Shown here piece by piece: positions 25,706-34,426 of a stretch of 64,000 nt of DNA (position 1 is the first letter of the stretch; every line of letters begins with the position of its first letter). A program made the position numbers and the translations under genes. Under the pieces are notes generated by a model, which was not told the origin of the DNA, did no database searches, and worked only from the letters and a program-made list of their open reading frames with translations. The stretch is taken from NCBI RefSeq assembly GCF_029428875.1, contig NZ_JAJSOO010000001.1, forward strand, positions 5,270,001 to 5,334,000. Reading direction: 5' to 3'. This DNA comes from Streptomyces sp. JH34 (lineage in GTDB: Bacteria > Actinomycetota > Actinomycetes > Streptomycetales > Streptomycetaceae).

Positions 25706-27177
25706 CAGCCGGAGTCGGCGATCACGAAGTGGCCCGCCGGGGACTCCCGGAGGGTGTGGGTGACGAACACGTTGTACAGCCCCATGTCCTGGTCCGAACC
25801 GTTCGCGTAGGCATGGCCCCCCGTCGTGTGCGCCCTGCCCGCCGTCACGTGCGCGTAGTTCGACGCCGTGAAGCACGCGGCCGGGGTCGTGCCGCCCGAG
25901 GTGGTCGCGGTCACGGCGGACGATCCCGCCCCGGCGGCTCCCGACGGATCGGTGGCGGTCACCGACCAGCGGTAGGTGGTGCCGGCGGTCAGGCCGGTGT
26001 CCGTGAAGGACGTCGACGTGGTCGTGGCCACCTTCGCGCCGTCGCGGTGCACGGCGTAGGAGGCCGCGCCCCCGACCGCGTCCCACGCGAGTGAGGCGCT
26101 GCTGTCCGTGACCCCGGTGACCTTCAGACCGGCCGGGGCCGGCAGCCCGGTCCCACCGCCCGGTGACGTCCTGTCGAGCCCCCAGAACACGCCCGTGTGG
26201 TACGCCGAGCAGATGGTGTCCAGGAAGTACGCTGCCGTCGATCCGCACTGCTCCGACCCCGACCCGGGATCCACCGGCAGACCGTGTCCCATCCCGGACA
26301 CCGAGAACGTCTCCACGGCGGGCTGCCCGGACGCGTCGTCGTAGACGCTCAGGGTGGTGGCGCCGGGCAGGCCCTCGGTGCGCGACGGGGTCTGGCCGAT
26401 GCCCCAGACGTCGGTCCACTGGTCGCGCAGCGCCGTGGCGTTGGCCGGGTGAACCGTGTGGTCGGACGTGCCCTGCCAGATCGCCACCCGGGGCCAGGGC
26501 CCGGTCCAGCCCGGGTGGGAAGCGCGGACCTTGTCGCCCCACTGGGCGGGCGAGAGCTTCGGCGGGCCGGTCTGGCAGCCGGAGGCGGCGGCCTGGCTGG
26601 TGGCGCACTGCGCGGGCAGGCCGGAGGCCACGGACCCGCCCGCGAAGACGTCCGGGTAGGCGGCCAGCAGATCGGCGGTCATCCCGCCGCCCGCCGACAG
26701 CCCGGTGACGAAGACCCGGCGGCCGTCGGAGCCGTACGTCTGCTTCGCGTACTCGACCATCTGCACGACGGACGCCGCCTCGCCCGTGCCGCGCGTGCTC
26801 TCCGCCGCGTCGAACCACCCGAAGCACGAGAGGGCGTTGTTCGCCGACGTGGTCTGCGGGAACACGACGTCGAAGCCCCAGAGGTCGGCGTACTTCGCCC
26901 AGCCCGAGTTGGTGTGGTACGCCTCGGCCGACTGCGTGCAGCCGTGCAGGGCGACCACCAGGGGCGCGCCCGCCGGCACGTCGTCGGGGGTGTACGCGAA
27001 CATCTGGAGACTGCCCGGGTTCGAGCCGAAGCCGGTGACCTGCTGGAGTCCGGCGGCCGCCGCGGCCGTGGGGGAGGCGGCGGCGGGTGCCGGATGCGCG
27101 CCGAGCACGGCGAGCAGGCCACAGACGGAGACGGAGGCGACGCGGCGGAGCAGGCGTCGCGGGAGCGGTGGGCGCAC
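25687..27177 (-). CDS. Extracellular poly(3-hydroxybutyrate) depolymerase (type 1 catalytic domain)
   Basis: 496 residues. It has a signal peptide (about 1-35), the oxyanion-hole region VVALHGCTQSAEAYHTNSGW, lipase box VTGLSAGGGMTADLLA (nucleophile Ser), Asp in WQGTSDHTVHPANA and catalytic His in SVSGMGHGLPVD. A fibronectin type III domain follows (PAGLKVTGVTDSSASLAWDA), then a Cys-containing C-terminal substrate-binding-type domain (CFTASNYAHVTAGRAHTTGG). It hydrolyses short-chain polyhydroxyalkanoates outside the cell. GTG start with GAGGAGG 7 nt upstream. It is divergent from the 3-hydroxybutyrate dehydrogenase gene. Confidence 0.9.
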   Translation of the reverse strand: MRPPLPRRLLRRVASVSVCGLLAVLGAHPAPAAASPTAAAAAGLQQVTGFGSNPGSLQMFAYTPDDVPAGAPLVVALHGCTQSAEAYHTNSGWAKYADLWGFDVVFPQTTSANNALSCFGWFDAAESTRGTGEAASVVQMVEYAKQTYGSDGRRVFVTGLSAGGGMTADLLAAYPDVFAGGSVASGLPAQCATSQAAASGCQTGPPKLSPAQWGDKVRASHPGWTGPWPRVAIWQGTSDHTVHPANATALRDQWTDVWGIGQTPSRTEGLPGATTLSVYDDASGQPAVETFSVSGMGHGLPVDPGSGSEQCGSTAAYFLDTICSAYHTGVFWGLDRTSPGGGTGLPAPAGLKVTGVTDSSASLAWDAVGGAASYAVHRDGAKVATTTSTSFTDTGLTAGTTYRWSVTATDPSGAAGAGSSAVTATTSGGTTPAACFTASNYAHVTAGRAHTTGGHAYANGSDQDMGLYNVFVTHTLRESPAGHFVIADSGCQTGSS

Positions 27178-27428
27178 GGTGGGGCCTCCTCGTCGGACGT
27201 GCGGGACTGCTGCCGGAACCTACGAGCCGGTGGCGGGCCCGCCCATGTGGCAGGGGGCCATCCGGTGCCCACCGCTGTGTGGGGCGCTCCTCTTGCGCGT
27301 GCCGGGGGCCGCCCGCCGCGCTCCGCGCCGGCCGCCCCGCACCATGTACGCCGCCACCATGCGGGCGGTCCAGGGTGTGTGCACCGACCCCGTGTGATGA
27401 GGGCGACGACGTCCTTACGGTGACGCCC

Positions 27429-28205
27429 ATGCAGACTTCCCGGACCCCCGAGCACGACCCCCGCACCCTCGCGGGACGCACCGCCCTGGTCACCGGCGCC
27501 GCGAGCGGCATCGGACTGGCCTGCGCGCAGGCACTCGCCGCCGCGGGAGCCCACGTGCACGTGGTGGACAAGGCGGCCGACGCCGCGAAGAGCCTGGCGG
27601 CACGTCTCGGCGGGACGGCCTGGGTGGCCGACCTCTCCGTGGCCGAGGCGGTGGACGGGCTGCCCGACGACGTGGACATCGTGGTCAACAACGCGGGGCT
27701 GCAGCACGTGGCCCCCGTGCACGAGTTCCCGCCGGACCGCTTCGTCCTGATCCACCGCGTCATGGTGGAAGCCCCGTTCCGCATCTTGCGCCGCACGCTC
27801 CCCGGCATGTACGAACGCGGCTGGGGCCGCGTCGTCAACATCTCGTCCGTGCACGGGCTGCGCGCGAGTCCCTACAAGTCGGCCTACGTCTCGGCCAAGC
27901 ACGCACTGGAGGGGCTCAGCAAGGTGGTCGCACTCGAAGCGGCGCCGCACGGCGTGACGAGCAACTGCGTCAGCCCCGGCTACGTCCGCACGCCCCTGGT
28001 CGAGGACCAGATCGCCGACCAGGCCCGCAGCCACGGCATCTCCGAACAGGAGGTGGTGAGCCGGGTGCTGCTGGAGCGCAGCGCCCTCAAGTCGCTGATC
28101 GAGCCCGGTGACGTGGCCGACGCCGTCCTGTGGCTGTGCGGACCGGGCACGGCGCACGTCACCGGGAGCTCCCTCACGATGGACGGCGGCTGGACCGCCC
28201 ACTGA
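27429..28205 (+). CDS. 3-hydroxybutyrate dehydrogenase (short-chain dehydrogenase)
   Basis: 258 residues with the SDR cofactor motif TGAASGIG near residue 22, NNAGLQH, catalytic Ser in NISSVHGL and the Tyr-x3-Lys in SAYVSAKHALEGLSK. Residues LQHVAPVHEFP and the C-terminal VTGSSLTMDGGWTAH are typical of D-3-hydroxybutyrate dehydrogenases. It would oxidise the monomer released by the depolymerase to acetoacetate. The start ATG has a weak ribosome site; GTG 27420 is in frame and possible. It is followed after 41 nt by the GAF/PucR regulator. Confidence 0.88.
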   Translation: MQTSRTPEHDPRTLAGRTALVTGAASGIGLACAQALAAAGAHVHVVDKAADAAKSLAARLGGTAWVADLSVAEAVDGLPDDVDIVVNNAGLQHVAPVHEFPPDRFVLIHRVMVEAPFRILRRTLPGMYERGWGRVVNISSVHGLRASPYKSAYVSAKHALEGLSKVVALEAAPHGVTSNCVSPGYVRTPLVEDQIADQARSHGISEQEVVSRVLLERSALKSLIEPGDVADAVLWLCGPGTAHVTGSSLTMDGGWTAH

Positions 28206-28246
28206 CCACCCGCCACCCATGCGAGCCGGAAGAACGATGACCGCCC

Positions 28247-30220
28247 ATGTCTGAACCGTCCCCCTCCGCCGCGCCCCTCCTGGCCGGCCTCCTCGACCTG
28301 CTGGCCGACGACGCCCCCGCCGAGGCCCTGGGCGCCGTCACCTCGCGGGCCAGGGCCGCGGGCGTGCCCGCGGCCGAACTGGCCGAGGTGGAGCGGGCGG
28401 CCGCCACCGCACTGCGGATCCGGGGCGCCCTGCGCCAGCACCGGCGCAGGGAACTCCAGCTCACGGCGCTCTTCGACACGGCGGGCGACCTGGCGGCCTC
28501 CCGGGACCTGGACGACGTGCTCAAGGCGATCGTGCGGCGCGCCCGGATGCTGCTCGGCACCGACACCGCCTACCTCACGCTCCCCGACGAGGAGGCCGGG
28601 GACACCTACATGCGGGTGACCGACGGCTCCGTGTCCGTCCTCTTCCAGCGGCTCCGGCTCGAACTGGGCGAAGGGCTCGGCGGACTGGTCGCCCAGACCG
28701 CCAGCCCCTACGCCACCCCCGACTACCGCACCGACGAACGCTTCCGTCACACCCGCAACATCAACGCCGGTGTGCTGGACGAAGGGCTGGTGGCGATCCT
28801 CGGCGTCCCCCTGCTGCTCGGCTCCAGCCGGGGCGGTACGGGCAAGGTCATCGGGGTCCTCTTCGCGGCCGACCGCGCCGCACGGGTCTTCAGCCCCGAC
28901 GAGGTGGCCCTGCTCTGCTCGCTCGCCGCGCACGCCGCGATCGCGATCGACACGGCCCGGGCCCTGGACGACACCCGCACCGCCCTCGCGGAACTCGCCG
29001 GCGCGAACGCGGAACTGGCCGAGGCCAACGCCGCCGTACGCGCGCACTCGGCCGCCATGCGGCGCGCCGAGGAGGCCCACGACCGGCTCACCGACCTGGT
29101 CCTTCGCGGCGGCGACGTGAAGGACGTCGCGCTGTCCGTCGCCGGGCTCCTGGACAGCCCCCTCACCGTCCACGACCCCGGTGGCCGCCTGCTGGCGGCC
29201 GTACGGCCCGACGGCACGGGGTTCGCCGCCGACAGCATGGACGCCGGCTGGCTCGCCGCCACCGCCGAGGAGTCCCGCCACGGGGCACGCGCCGTGCACC
29301 GCGACGGCCGGTGGATCTGCGCGGTGCTCGCCGGCCAGGAACTCCTCGCCGGCCTGGTGCTGCACCGGCCGGACCGGCTCGACGACTCCGACCGGCGGCT
29401 CTTCGAGCGAGCCGCCGTCGTGACGGGCCTGCTCCTGCTGCTGCGCCGCACGGTCGCCGAGACCGAGAACCGGATACGGGGCGAGCTGATCAGCGATCTG
29501 CTCGGTGACCCGGAGCGCGATCCCGCGGGCCTTGCCGAGCGGGGCCGGAGGCTGGGCATCGACCTGGACCGGCCCCACGTCCTGCTGGTGGCGGAGGCGG
29601 CGGCCAGGGAGAAGCTCGGAGGCGCCGCGATGCGCTACCTGTTCGGCGGGGACATCCACGGGGTGAGCGCCGAACACGCCGGCACCGTCGTGCTGCTGAT
29701 CGACTGCGACGGCGGCGGCACGCCCCCGGGTGACGCCGCGCGTGCGGCGGCCGTCCAGCTCGGCCACCTGGTCCAGGCCTCCGTCACCGTCGCCGGTACG
29801 GGGCCCGCCCGCGGCGCCCGTGAACTCGCCGCCTCCTACGCGGAGGCCGCGCGCTGCCTGCGCGCCATGCGGGTGCTGGGCCGTGAGGGAGAAGGGGCCT
29901 GCGTCGACGAACTCGGCTTCCTGGGCGTCGTCCTGGGCAACGCGAAGGACGTGGACGGCTTCGTCACCGCGGTGCTGGGACCGCTGCTGCGCTACGACGA
30001 GCGGCGCGGCACCCAGCTCGTACGCACGCTGCGGGCGTACTTCGGCGCGGGCGGCAGCCTGATCCGGGCAAAGGACGAGCTGCACGTCCACGTGAACACC
30101 GTCGTCCAGCGCCTCGACCGGATCCAGGTGCTGCTGGGCCGCGACTGGAACGAGCCCGACCGCGCCCTGGAGCTCCAACTCGCCCTGCGGCTGCACCTGC
30201 TGTCGGGCGGCCGGGGCTGA
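28247..30220 (+). CDS. GAF and PucR-type helix-turn-helix transcriptional regulator
   Basis: 657 residues. A helical N-terminus precedes a GAF domain (about 75-240: LGTDTAYLTLPDEEAGDTYM, GGLVAQTASPYATPDYRTDE, ILGVPLLLGSSRGGTGKVIG). A coiled linker (about 245-290), a second ligand/GGDEF-related region and a C-terminal PucR helix-turn-helix (TLRAYFGAGGSLIRAKDELH, then VHVNTVVQRLDRI) follow. Placement beside the depolymerase and dehydrogenase matches the phaZ1-bdhA-reg1 group I recall from Streptomyces exfoliatus, so it is probably the activator of that pathway. The ribosome site is weak. A 5-codon ATG frame (28236-28253) overlaps the start. Confidence 0.87.
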   Translation: MSEPSPSAAPLLAGLLDLLADDAPAEALGAVTSRARAAGVPAAELAEVERAAATALRIRGALRQHRRRELQLTALFDTAGDLAASRDLDDVLKAIVRRARMLLGTDTAYLTLPDEEAGDTYMRVTDGSVSVLFQRLRLELGEGLGGLVAQTASPYATPDYRTDERFRHTRNINAGVLDEGLVAILGVPLLLGSSRGGTGKVIGVLFAADRAARVFSPDEVALLCSLAAHAAIAIDTARALDDTRTALAELAGANAELAEANAAVRAHSAAMRRAEEAHDRLTDLVLRGGDVKDVALSVAGLLDSPLTVHDPGGRLLAAVRPDGTGFAADSMDAGWLAATAEESRHGARAVHRDGRWICAVLAGQELLAGLVLHRPDRLDDSDRRLFERAAVVTGLLLLLRRTVAETENRIRGELISDLLGDPERDPAGLAERGRRLGIDLDRPHVLLVAEAAAREKLGGAAMRYLFGGDIHGVSAEHAGTVVLLIDCDGGGTPPGDAARAAAVQLGHLVQASVTVAGTGPARGARELAASYAEAARCLRAMRVLGREGEGACVDELGFLGVVLGNAKDVDGFVTAVLGPLLRYDERRGTQLVRTLRAYFGAGGSLIRAKDELHVHVNTVVQRLDRIQVLLGRDWNEPDRALELQLALRLHLLSGGRG

Positions 30221-30234
30221 GCCCCGGCCGCCCG
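30204..30234. terminator. Hairpin whose 3-nt loop is the stop codon
   Basis: CGGGCGGCCGGGGC (30204-30217) and its perfect complement (30221-30234) flank TGA (30218-30220), the stop of the PucR-type gene. It is a symmetric, very stable stem between convergent genes. Confidence 0.6.
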
Positions 30235-30301
30235 CAGGCCTCACCGCTCGACGGCCGCCGCCCGCAGCAGGGCGCCGGCGACCACCGCGCACGGGCAGGT
30301 C

Positions 30302-30907
30302 TCAGCCTGGGTCCGCCGGCAGGTCGATCAGCCCGCACACCGTCTCGATGTCCCGTTTCACCTGTGCGATCGATTCCCGCCCCGACAGCCAGGTGATCAG
30401 CGCCGAGTGCCAGGTGTGCTCGATGACGCGCACCACGGCCAGCTGCTCCTGCGTGGGGTCCTCCAGTCCCATCGCGTCCAGCACGATCGACGTCGTCAGC
30501 CGGGAGACGGCGTCCACCTCGGGGCTCACCCCGCGGTCAGCGAAGGTCAGGGCCCGCACCATGGCGTCCGCCAGGTGGGGGTCGCGCTGGAGCACGCGGA
30601 AGGCCCGCATCAGCGTCTCGGCGACCCGCTGGGCGGCGTCGTCCCCTGCGGGCGGCCTCCTGCGGAGCGTGACCTGGAGGTGCTGGAGCTGGTCCTGCAT
30701 GATCGCGACGAGCAGATGGACCTTGGAGGGGAAGTAGCGGTAGAGCGTGCCGAGGGCGACCCCGGCGGCGTCCGCCACCTCACGCATCTGCACCGCCTCG
30801 AAACCGCCCCGGCCGGCGAGCTGCGCGCCGGCCCGCAGGATGCCGCGGCGACGGGCCTCCTGGCGTTCCGTCAGGGGCGGTGCCGCCGGCCTGGCTTCAG
30901 CTGTCAT
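30302..30907 (-). CDS. TetR-family regulator, KstR-like
   Basis: About 201 residues from ATG 30907; a longer frame to 30973 has no family support. The helix-turn-helix spans 20-65 (GGFEAVQMREVADAAGVALG, then TLYRYFPSKVHLLVAIMQDQ). The C-terminal part (DPHLADAMVRALTFADRGVS, VIEHTWHSALITWLSGRES) resembles the KstR ligand domain, whose known members bind acyl-CoA-linked steroid or lipid ligands. A perfect TNNAACNNGTTNNA motif lies in the divergent intergenic region at 31073-31086. It is likely to control the glycosyltransferase cluster and possibly itself. Confidence 0.8.
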   Translation of the reverse strand: MTAEARPAAPPLTERQEARRRGILRAGAQLAGRGGFEAVQMREVADAAGVALGTLYRYFPSKVHLLVAIMQDQLQHLQVTLRRRPPAGDDAAQRVAETLMRAFRVLQRDPHLADAMVRALTFADRGVSPEVDAVSRLTTSIVLDAMGLEDPTQEQLAVVRVIEHTWHSALITWLSGRESIAQVKRDIETVCGLIDLPADPG

Positions 30908-31072
30908 CTGTCCCCATCCACAAAGGGAGAACCGGTTCCCTGTCCGGCCGGACGCCGGTTTCCGGGCGCGCACAGCATGCCAGGGCCTCCACCGTGGCGC
31001 GAATCACCTGATCCGGCCGTCACACCGACGCTACCTGCCGGTAGATTCGGTGCGTGTTTGAACGAACGAGTC

Positions 31073-31086
31073 TGAAACTTGTTCTA
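31073..31086. promoter_or_regulatory. KstR-like operator
   Basis: TGAAACTTGTTCTA fits the KstR consensus TNNAACNNGTTNNA at every defined position. It is 55-68 nt upstream of the glycosyltransferase start and overlaps a -10-like TAGATT (31085-31090). Confidence 0.6.
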
Positions 31087-31140
31087 GATTAGCGTGACCG
31101 GTTACGCTCCGGCGAAAACGCAGTGAGAAGGGGGCCGAGT

Positions 31141-32454
31141 GTGACCGCTGAGGCCATAGAGACGGGTCCCTTCGAGGGCGGCGGCACGCCGGCCACCGAC
31201 GGTGACAGGCCGTTGCGCATCGCACTCCTCACCTACAAGGGCAACCCCTTCTGCGGAGGCCAGGGCGTCTACGTCCGCCACCTCGGCCGGGAGCTGGCCA
31301 GGCTCGGCCACAGCGTCGAAGTGATCGGCGCACAGCCCTACCCCGTACTCGACGAGGGCGTCCCGCTCACCGAACTGCCGAGCCTCGACCTCTACCGCCA
31401 GCCCGACCCGTTCCGCACCCCGGGACGCGGCGAGTACCGCGACTGGATCGACCTCGCCGAGGTCGCCACCATGTGGACCGGCGGCTTTCCCGAGCCACTC
31501 ACCTTCAGCCTGCGTGCGGGGCGCCATCTCCGGTCCAGGCGCGGGGACTTCGACGTCGTGCACGACAACCAGACGCTCGGCTACGGCCTGCTCGGGGACC
31601 TGGGCGCACCCCTCGTCACCACGATCCACCACCCGATCACCGTCGACCGCCGACTGGACCTGGACGCCGCGGAGTCGGTGCGCCGCAGGCTCTCCGTCCG
31701 ACGCTGGTACGGCTTCACCCGGATGCAGAAGCGGGTCGCCCGCCGCCTGCCGTCCGTCCTCACCGTCTCCGGCTCGTCGCAGCAGGAGATCACCGAGCAC
31801 CTCGGGGTGCGCCGGGACCGCATCCAGGTCGTGCACATCGGCGCCGACACCGACCTCTGGTCCCCCGACCCCTCGGTCGCCGAGGTCCCTGGCCGGATCG
31901 TCACCACCTCCAGCGCCGACGTCCCGCTCAAGGGACTCGTCCACCTCGTCGAGGCCCTCGCCAAGCTGCGCACCGAGAACCCGGCCGCGCACCTCGTGGT
32001 CGTCGGCAAGCGGGCCGAGGACGGACCCGTCGCCCAGGCCATCGAGCGCTACGGACTCCAGGACGCCGTCGAGTTCGTCAAGGGCATCAGCGACGCCGAA
32101 CTCGTCGACCTGGTCCGCAGCGCCCAGGTCTCCTGCGTCCCCTCGCTGTACGAGGGCTTCTCGCTGCCCGCCGCCGAGGCCATGGCCACCGGGACCCCGC
32201 TGGTGGCCACCACCGGCGGCGCCATCCCCGAGGTCACGGGGCCCGACGGGGAGACCTGCCTCGCCGTGCCGCCCGGCGACGCGGGGGCGCTGGCCTCCGC
32301 ACTCGGCCGGCTCCTCGGCGACGGTGAACTGCGCGCCCGCCTCGGCGCGGCCGGCCGCGCCCGCGTGCTCGCCAACTTCACCTGGGCCAGGGCCGCCCTC
32401 GGTACCGTCGAGCTGTACCGTCAGTCGATCGCCGCCCGGGGAGCCCGCAGGTGA
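31141..32454 (+). CDS. Glycosyltransferase family 4 (GT-B)
   Basis: 437 residues. The N-terminal acceptor domain has LLTYKGNPFCGGQGVYVRHL and DVVHDNQTLGYGLL. The C-terminal nucleotide-sugar domain has TTSSADVPLKGLVHLVEALA, VVVGKRAEDGPVAQAIERYG and the E-x7-E motif in PSLYEGFSLPAAEAMATGTP. The sugar and acceptor are unknown. GTG 31141 is preceded by GAAGGGGG; a GTG 18 nt earlier lacks a site. It is the first gene of a three-gene plus-strand cluster, followed after 52 nt by the methyltransferase. Confidence 0.88.
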   Translation: MTAEAIETGPFEGGGTPATDGDRPLRIALLTYKGNPFCGGQGVYVRHLGRELARLGHSVEVIGAQPYPVLDEGVPLTELPSLDLYRQPDPFRTPGRGEYRDWIDLAEVATMWTGGFPEPLTFSLRAGRHLRSRRGDFDVVHDNQTLGYGLLGDLGAPLVTTIHHPITVDRRLDLDAAESVRRRLSVRRWYGFTRMQKRVARRLPSVLTVSGSSQQEITEHLGVRRDRIQVVHIGADTDLWSPDPSVAEVPGRIVTTSSADVPLKGLVHLVEALAKLRTENPAAHLVVVGKRAEDGPVAQAIERYGLQDAVEFVKGISDAELVDLVRSAQVSCVPSLYEGFSLPAAEAMATGTPLVATTGGAIPEVTGPDGETCLAVPPGDAGALASALGRLLGDGELRARLGAAGRARVLANFTWARAALGTVELYRQSIAARGARR

Positions 32455-32506
32455 GCACCCCCACGGCTCCCGGAACCCGTACCTCCGACCTCGAAGGCAG
32501 GCCCCC

Positions 32507-33238
32507 GTGCTGACCGTCGACTTCACCCGCTTCCCGCTCGCCGCAGGCGACCGGGTGCTCGACCTGGGCTGCGGCGCCGGCCGGCACGCCTTCGAGTGCT
32601 ACCGGCGCGGCGCCCAGGTCGTGGCCCTCGACCAGAACGCCGAGGAGATCCGCGAGGTCGCGAAGTGGTTCGCCGCGATGAAGGAGGCCGGCGAGGCCCC
32701 CGCGGGCGCGACCGCCACCGCGATGGAGGGCGACGCCCTCAACCTGCCCTTCCCCGACGCGTCCTTCGACGTCGTCATCATCTCCGAGGTGATGGAGCAC
32801 ATCCCCGACGACAAGGGCGTGCTCGCCGAGATGGTCCGGGTGCTGAAGCCCGGCGGCCGGATCGCGATCACCGTGCCCCGCTACGGCCCCGAGAAGGTCT
32901 GCTGGACGCTCTCCGACGCGTACCACGAGGTCGAGGGCGGCCACATCCGCATCTACAAGGCCGACGAGCTCCTCGGCAAGATCCGTGAGGCCGGGCTCAA
33001 GCCCTACGGCACCCACCACGCGCACGCGCTGCACAGCCCGTACTGGTGGCTCAAGTGCGCGTTCGGGGTGGACAACGAGAAGGCCCTCCCGGTGCGCGCC
33101 TACCACAAGCTGCTCGTCTGGGACATCATGAAGAAGCCCCTGGCCACCCGGGTCGCCGAGCAGCTGCTCAACCCGGTCGTCGGCAAGAGCTTCGTGGCGT
33201 ACGCGACCAAGCCGCACCTGCCGAAGGCCGAGGCGTGA
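32507..33238 (+). CDS. Class I SAM-dependent methyltransferase
   Basis: 243 residues with SAM motif I VLDLGCGAGRHAFECYRRGA near residue 18, acidic motif II VVALDQNAEEI, motif III EGDALNLPFPDASFDVVIIS and the post-motif MVRVLKPGGRIAITVP. The C-terminal part is unusual, with HHAHALHSPYWWLKCAFGVD. GTG 32507 is preceded by GAAGG. Its stop overlaps the next start as GTGA. The position between a glycosyltransferase and a toroid protein suggests modification of a shared lipid- or glycan-like substrate; the substrate is unknown. Confidence 0.87.
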   Translation: MLTVDFTRFPLAAGDRVLDLGCGAGRHAFECYRRGAQVVALDQNAEEIREVAKWFAAMKEAGEAPAGATATAMEGDALNLPFPDASFDVVIISEVMEHIPDDKGVLAEMVRVLKPGGRIAITVPRYGPEKVCWTLSDAYHEVEGGHIRIYKADELLGKIREAGLKPYGTHHAHALHSPYWWLKCAFGVDNEKALPVRAYHKLLVWDIMKKPLATRVAEQLLNPVVGKSFVAYATKPHLPKAEA

Positions 33239-34308
33239 GCACGCCGGAGCAGACCGAACACCTCGTCCTGCCGGGTGTCCTGACCGCCGGGCAGGCCGCC
33301 GAGACCGTGGCCGCGCTGCTCGCGGTGCAACGCGAGGACGGGGCGCTGCCCTGGTTCCGCGGCCACCACCTCGACCCCTGGGACCACACCGAGACCGCGA
33401 TGGCGCTGGACGCGGCAGGGGAGCACGAGGCCGCCGCCCGCGCCTACGCGTGGCTGGCCCGCCATCAGAACGAGGACGGCTCCTGGTACGCCGCCTACCA
33501 CGACGGCGACCCCGGCCGGCCGACCGACCTCGGGCGTGAGAGCAACTTCTGCGCCTACGTGGCCGTCGGAGTCTGGCACCACTACCTCGCCACCGGCGAC
33601 GACGCGTTCGTCGACCGGATGTGGCCGACGGTCTACGCGGCGATCGAGTTCGTGCTGCGGCTCCAGCAGCCGGGCGGCGAGATCGGCTGGAAGCGCGAGC
33701 CCGACGGCACCCCCGTCACCGACGCCCTGCTGACCGGTTCCTCCTCCGTCCACCACGCGCTGCGCTGCGCACTGGCACTGGCGGAACAGCGGGAGGAGGC
33801 CCAGCCGGACTGGGAGCTCGCGGCCGGTGCGCTCGGCCACGCGATCCGCAGTCACCCGGAGCGGTTCCTGGACAAGAGCCGTTACTCGATGGACTGGTAC
33901 TACCCGGTCCTCGGCGGCGCGGTGACCGGCGCCGACGCGACGCGGCGCATCAAGGACGGCTGGGACAGGTTCGTGGTCCCCGGCCTCGGGGTGCGCTGCG
34001 TGCTCCCCAACCCCTGGGTGACGGGCGGCGAGAGCTGCGAACTGGCCCTGGCGCTCTGGGTGACCGGGGAGTCGGACCGCGCGCTGGAGATCCTCCAGTC
34101 CGTCCAGCACCTGCGGGCCGAGGGCGGGCTGTACTGGACGGGATACGTCTTCGAGGGCGAGAAGGCCGTGTGGCCGGAGGAACTCACCACCTGGACCGCC
34201 GGATCGCTGCTGCTCGCGGTGGCCGCGCTCGGGGGCGACGAGGCGACCACGGCGGTCTTCGGCGGCGAGCGGCTCCCGGTGGGACTCGACCCGGACTGCT
34301 GCCGCTGA
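33235..34308 (+). CDS. Alpha/alpha-toroid protein (prenyltransferase/glycoside hydrolase-like)
   Basis: 357 residues composed of repeated helical hairpins: LAVQREDGALPWFRGHHLDP, WDHTETAMALDAAG, WLARHQNEDGSWYAAYHDGD, and LLTGSSSVHHALRCALALAE and WPEELTTWTAGSLLLAVAAL. This is the (alpha/alpha)6 barrel shared by terpene cyclases, protein prenyltransferases and several glycoside hydrolases. No DXDD or zinc site typical of cyclases or prenyltransferases is seen, so a carbohydrate-active role is as likely as an isoprenoid one. GTG start overlaps the methyltransferase stop (GTGA), which indicates co-translation. Confidence 0.75.
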   Translation: MSTPEQTEHLVLPGVLTAGQAAETVAALLAVQREDGALPWFRGHHLDPWDHTETAMALDAAGEHEAAARAYAWLARHQNEDGSWYAAYHDGDPGRPTDLGRESNFCAYVAVGVWHHYLATGDDAFVDRMWPTVYAAIEFVLRLQQPGGEIGWKREPDGTPVTDALLTGSSSVHHALRCALALAEQREEAQPDWELAAGALGHAIRSHPERFLDKSRYSMDWYYPVLGGAVTGADATRRIKDGWDRFVVPGLGVRCVLPNPWVTGGESCELALALWVTGESDRALEILQSVQHLRAEGGLYWTGYVFEGEKAVWPEELTTWTAGSLLLAVAALGGDEATTAVFGGERLPVGLDPDCCR

Positions 34309-34359
34309 GCCGGAGACCGTGCCTCCCGGCACCCGTGCACACCGCCGGACCCCGAACGG

Positions 34360-34415
34360 GCCGTGGCCTCCTGGCCGGAGCGACTGGGGGCTCGCTCCCG
34401 ACGGGAGGCCACGGC
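34360..34415. terminator. Hairpin between convergent genes
   Basis: Outer arms GCCGTGGCCTCC (34360-34371) and its complement (34404-34415) enclose an inner GGAGCGA/TCGCTCC stem. It lies between the toroid-protein gene and the small membrane-protein gene. Confidence 0.65.
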
Positions 34416-34426
34416 TGCCGGACGGA

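Noticed and set aside
28236..28253. Five-codon leader frame (ATG ACC GCC CAT GTC TGA) overlapping the PucR-type start
   Set aside because: It has a ribosome-site-like GGAAG only 3 nt away and no regulatory amino-acid content; it is too short to distinguish from chance.
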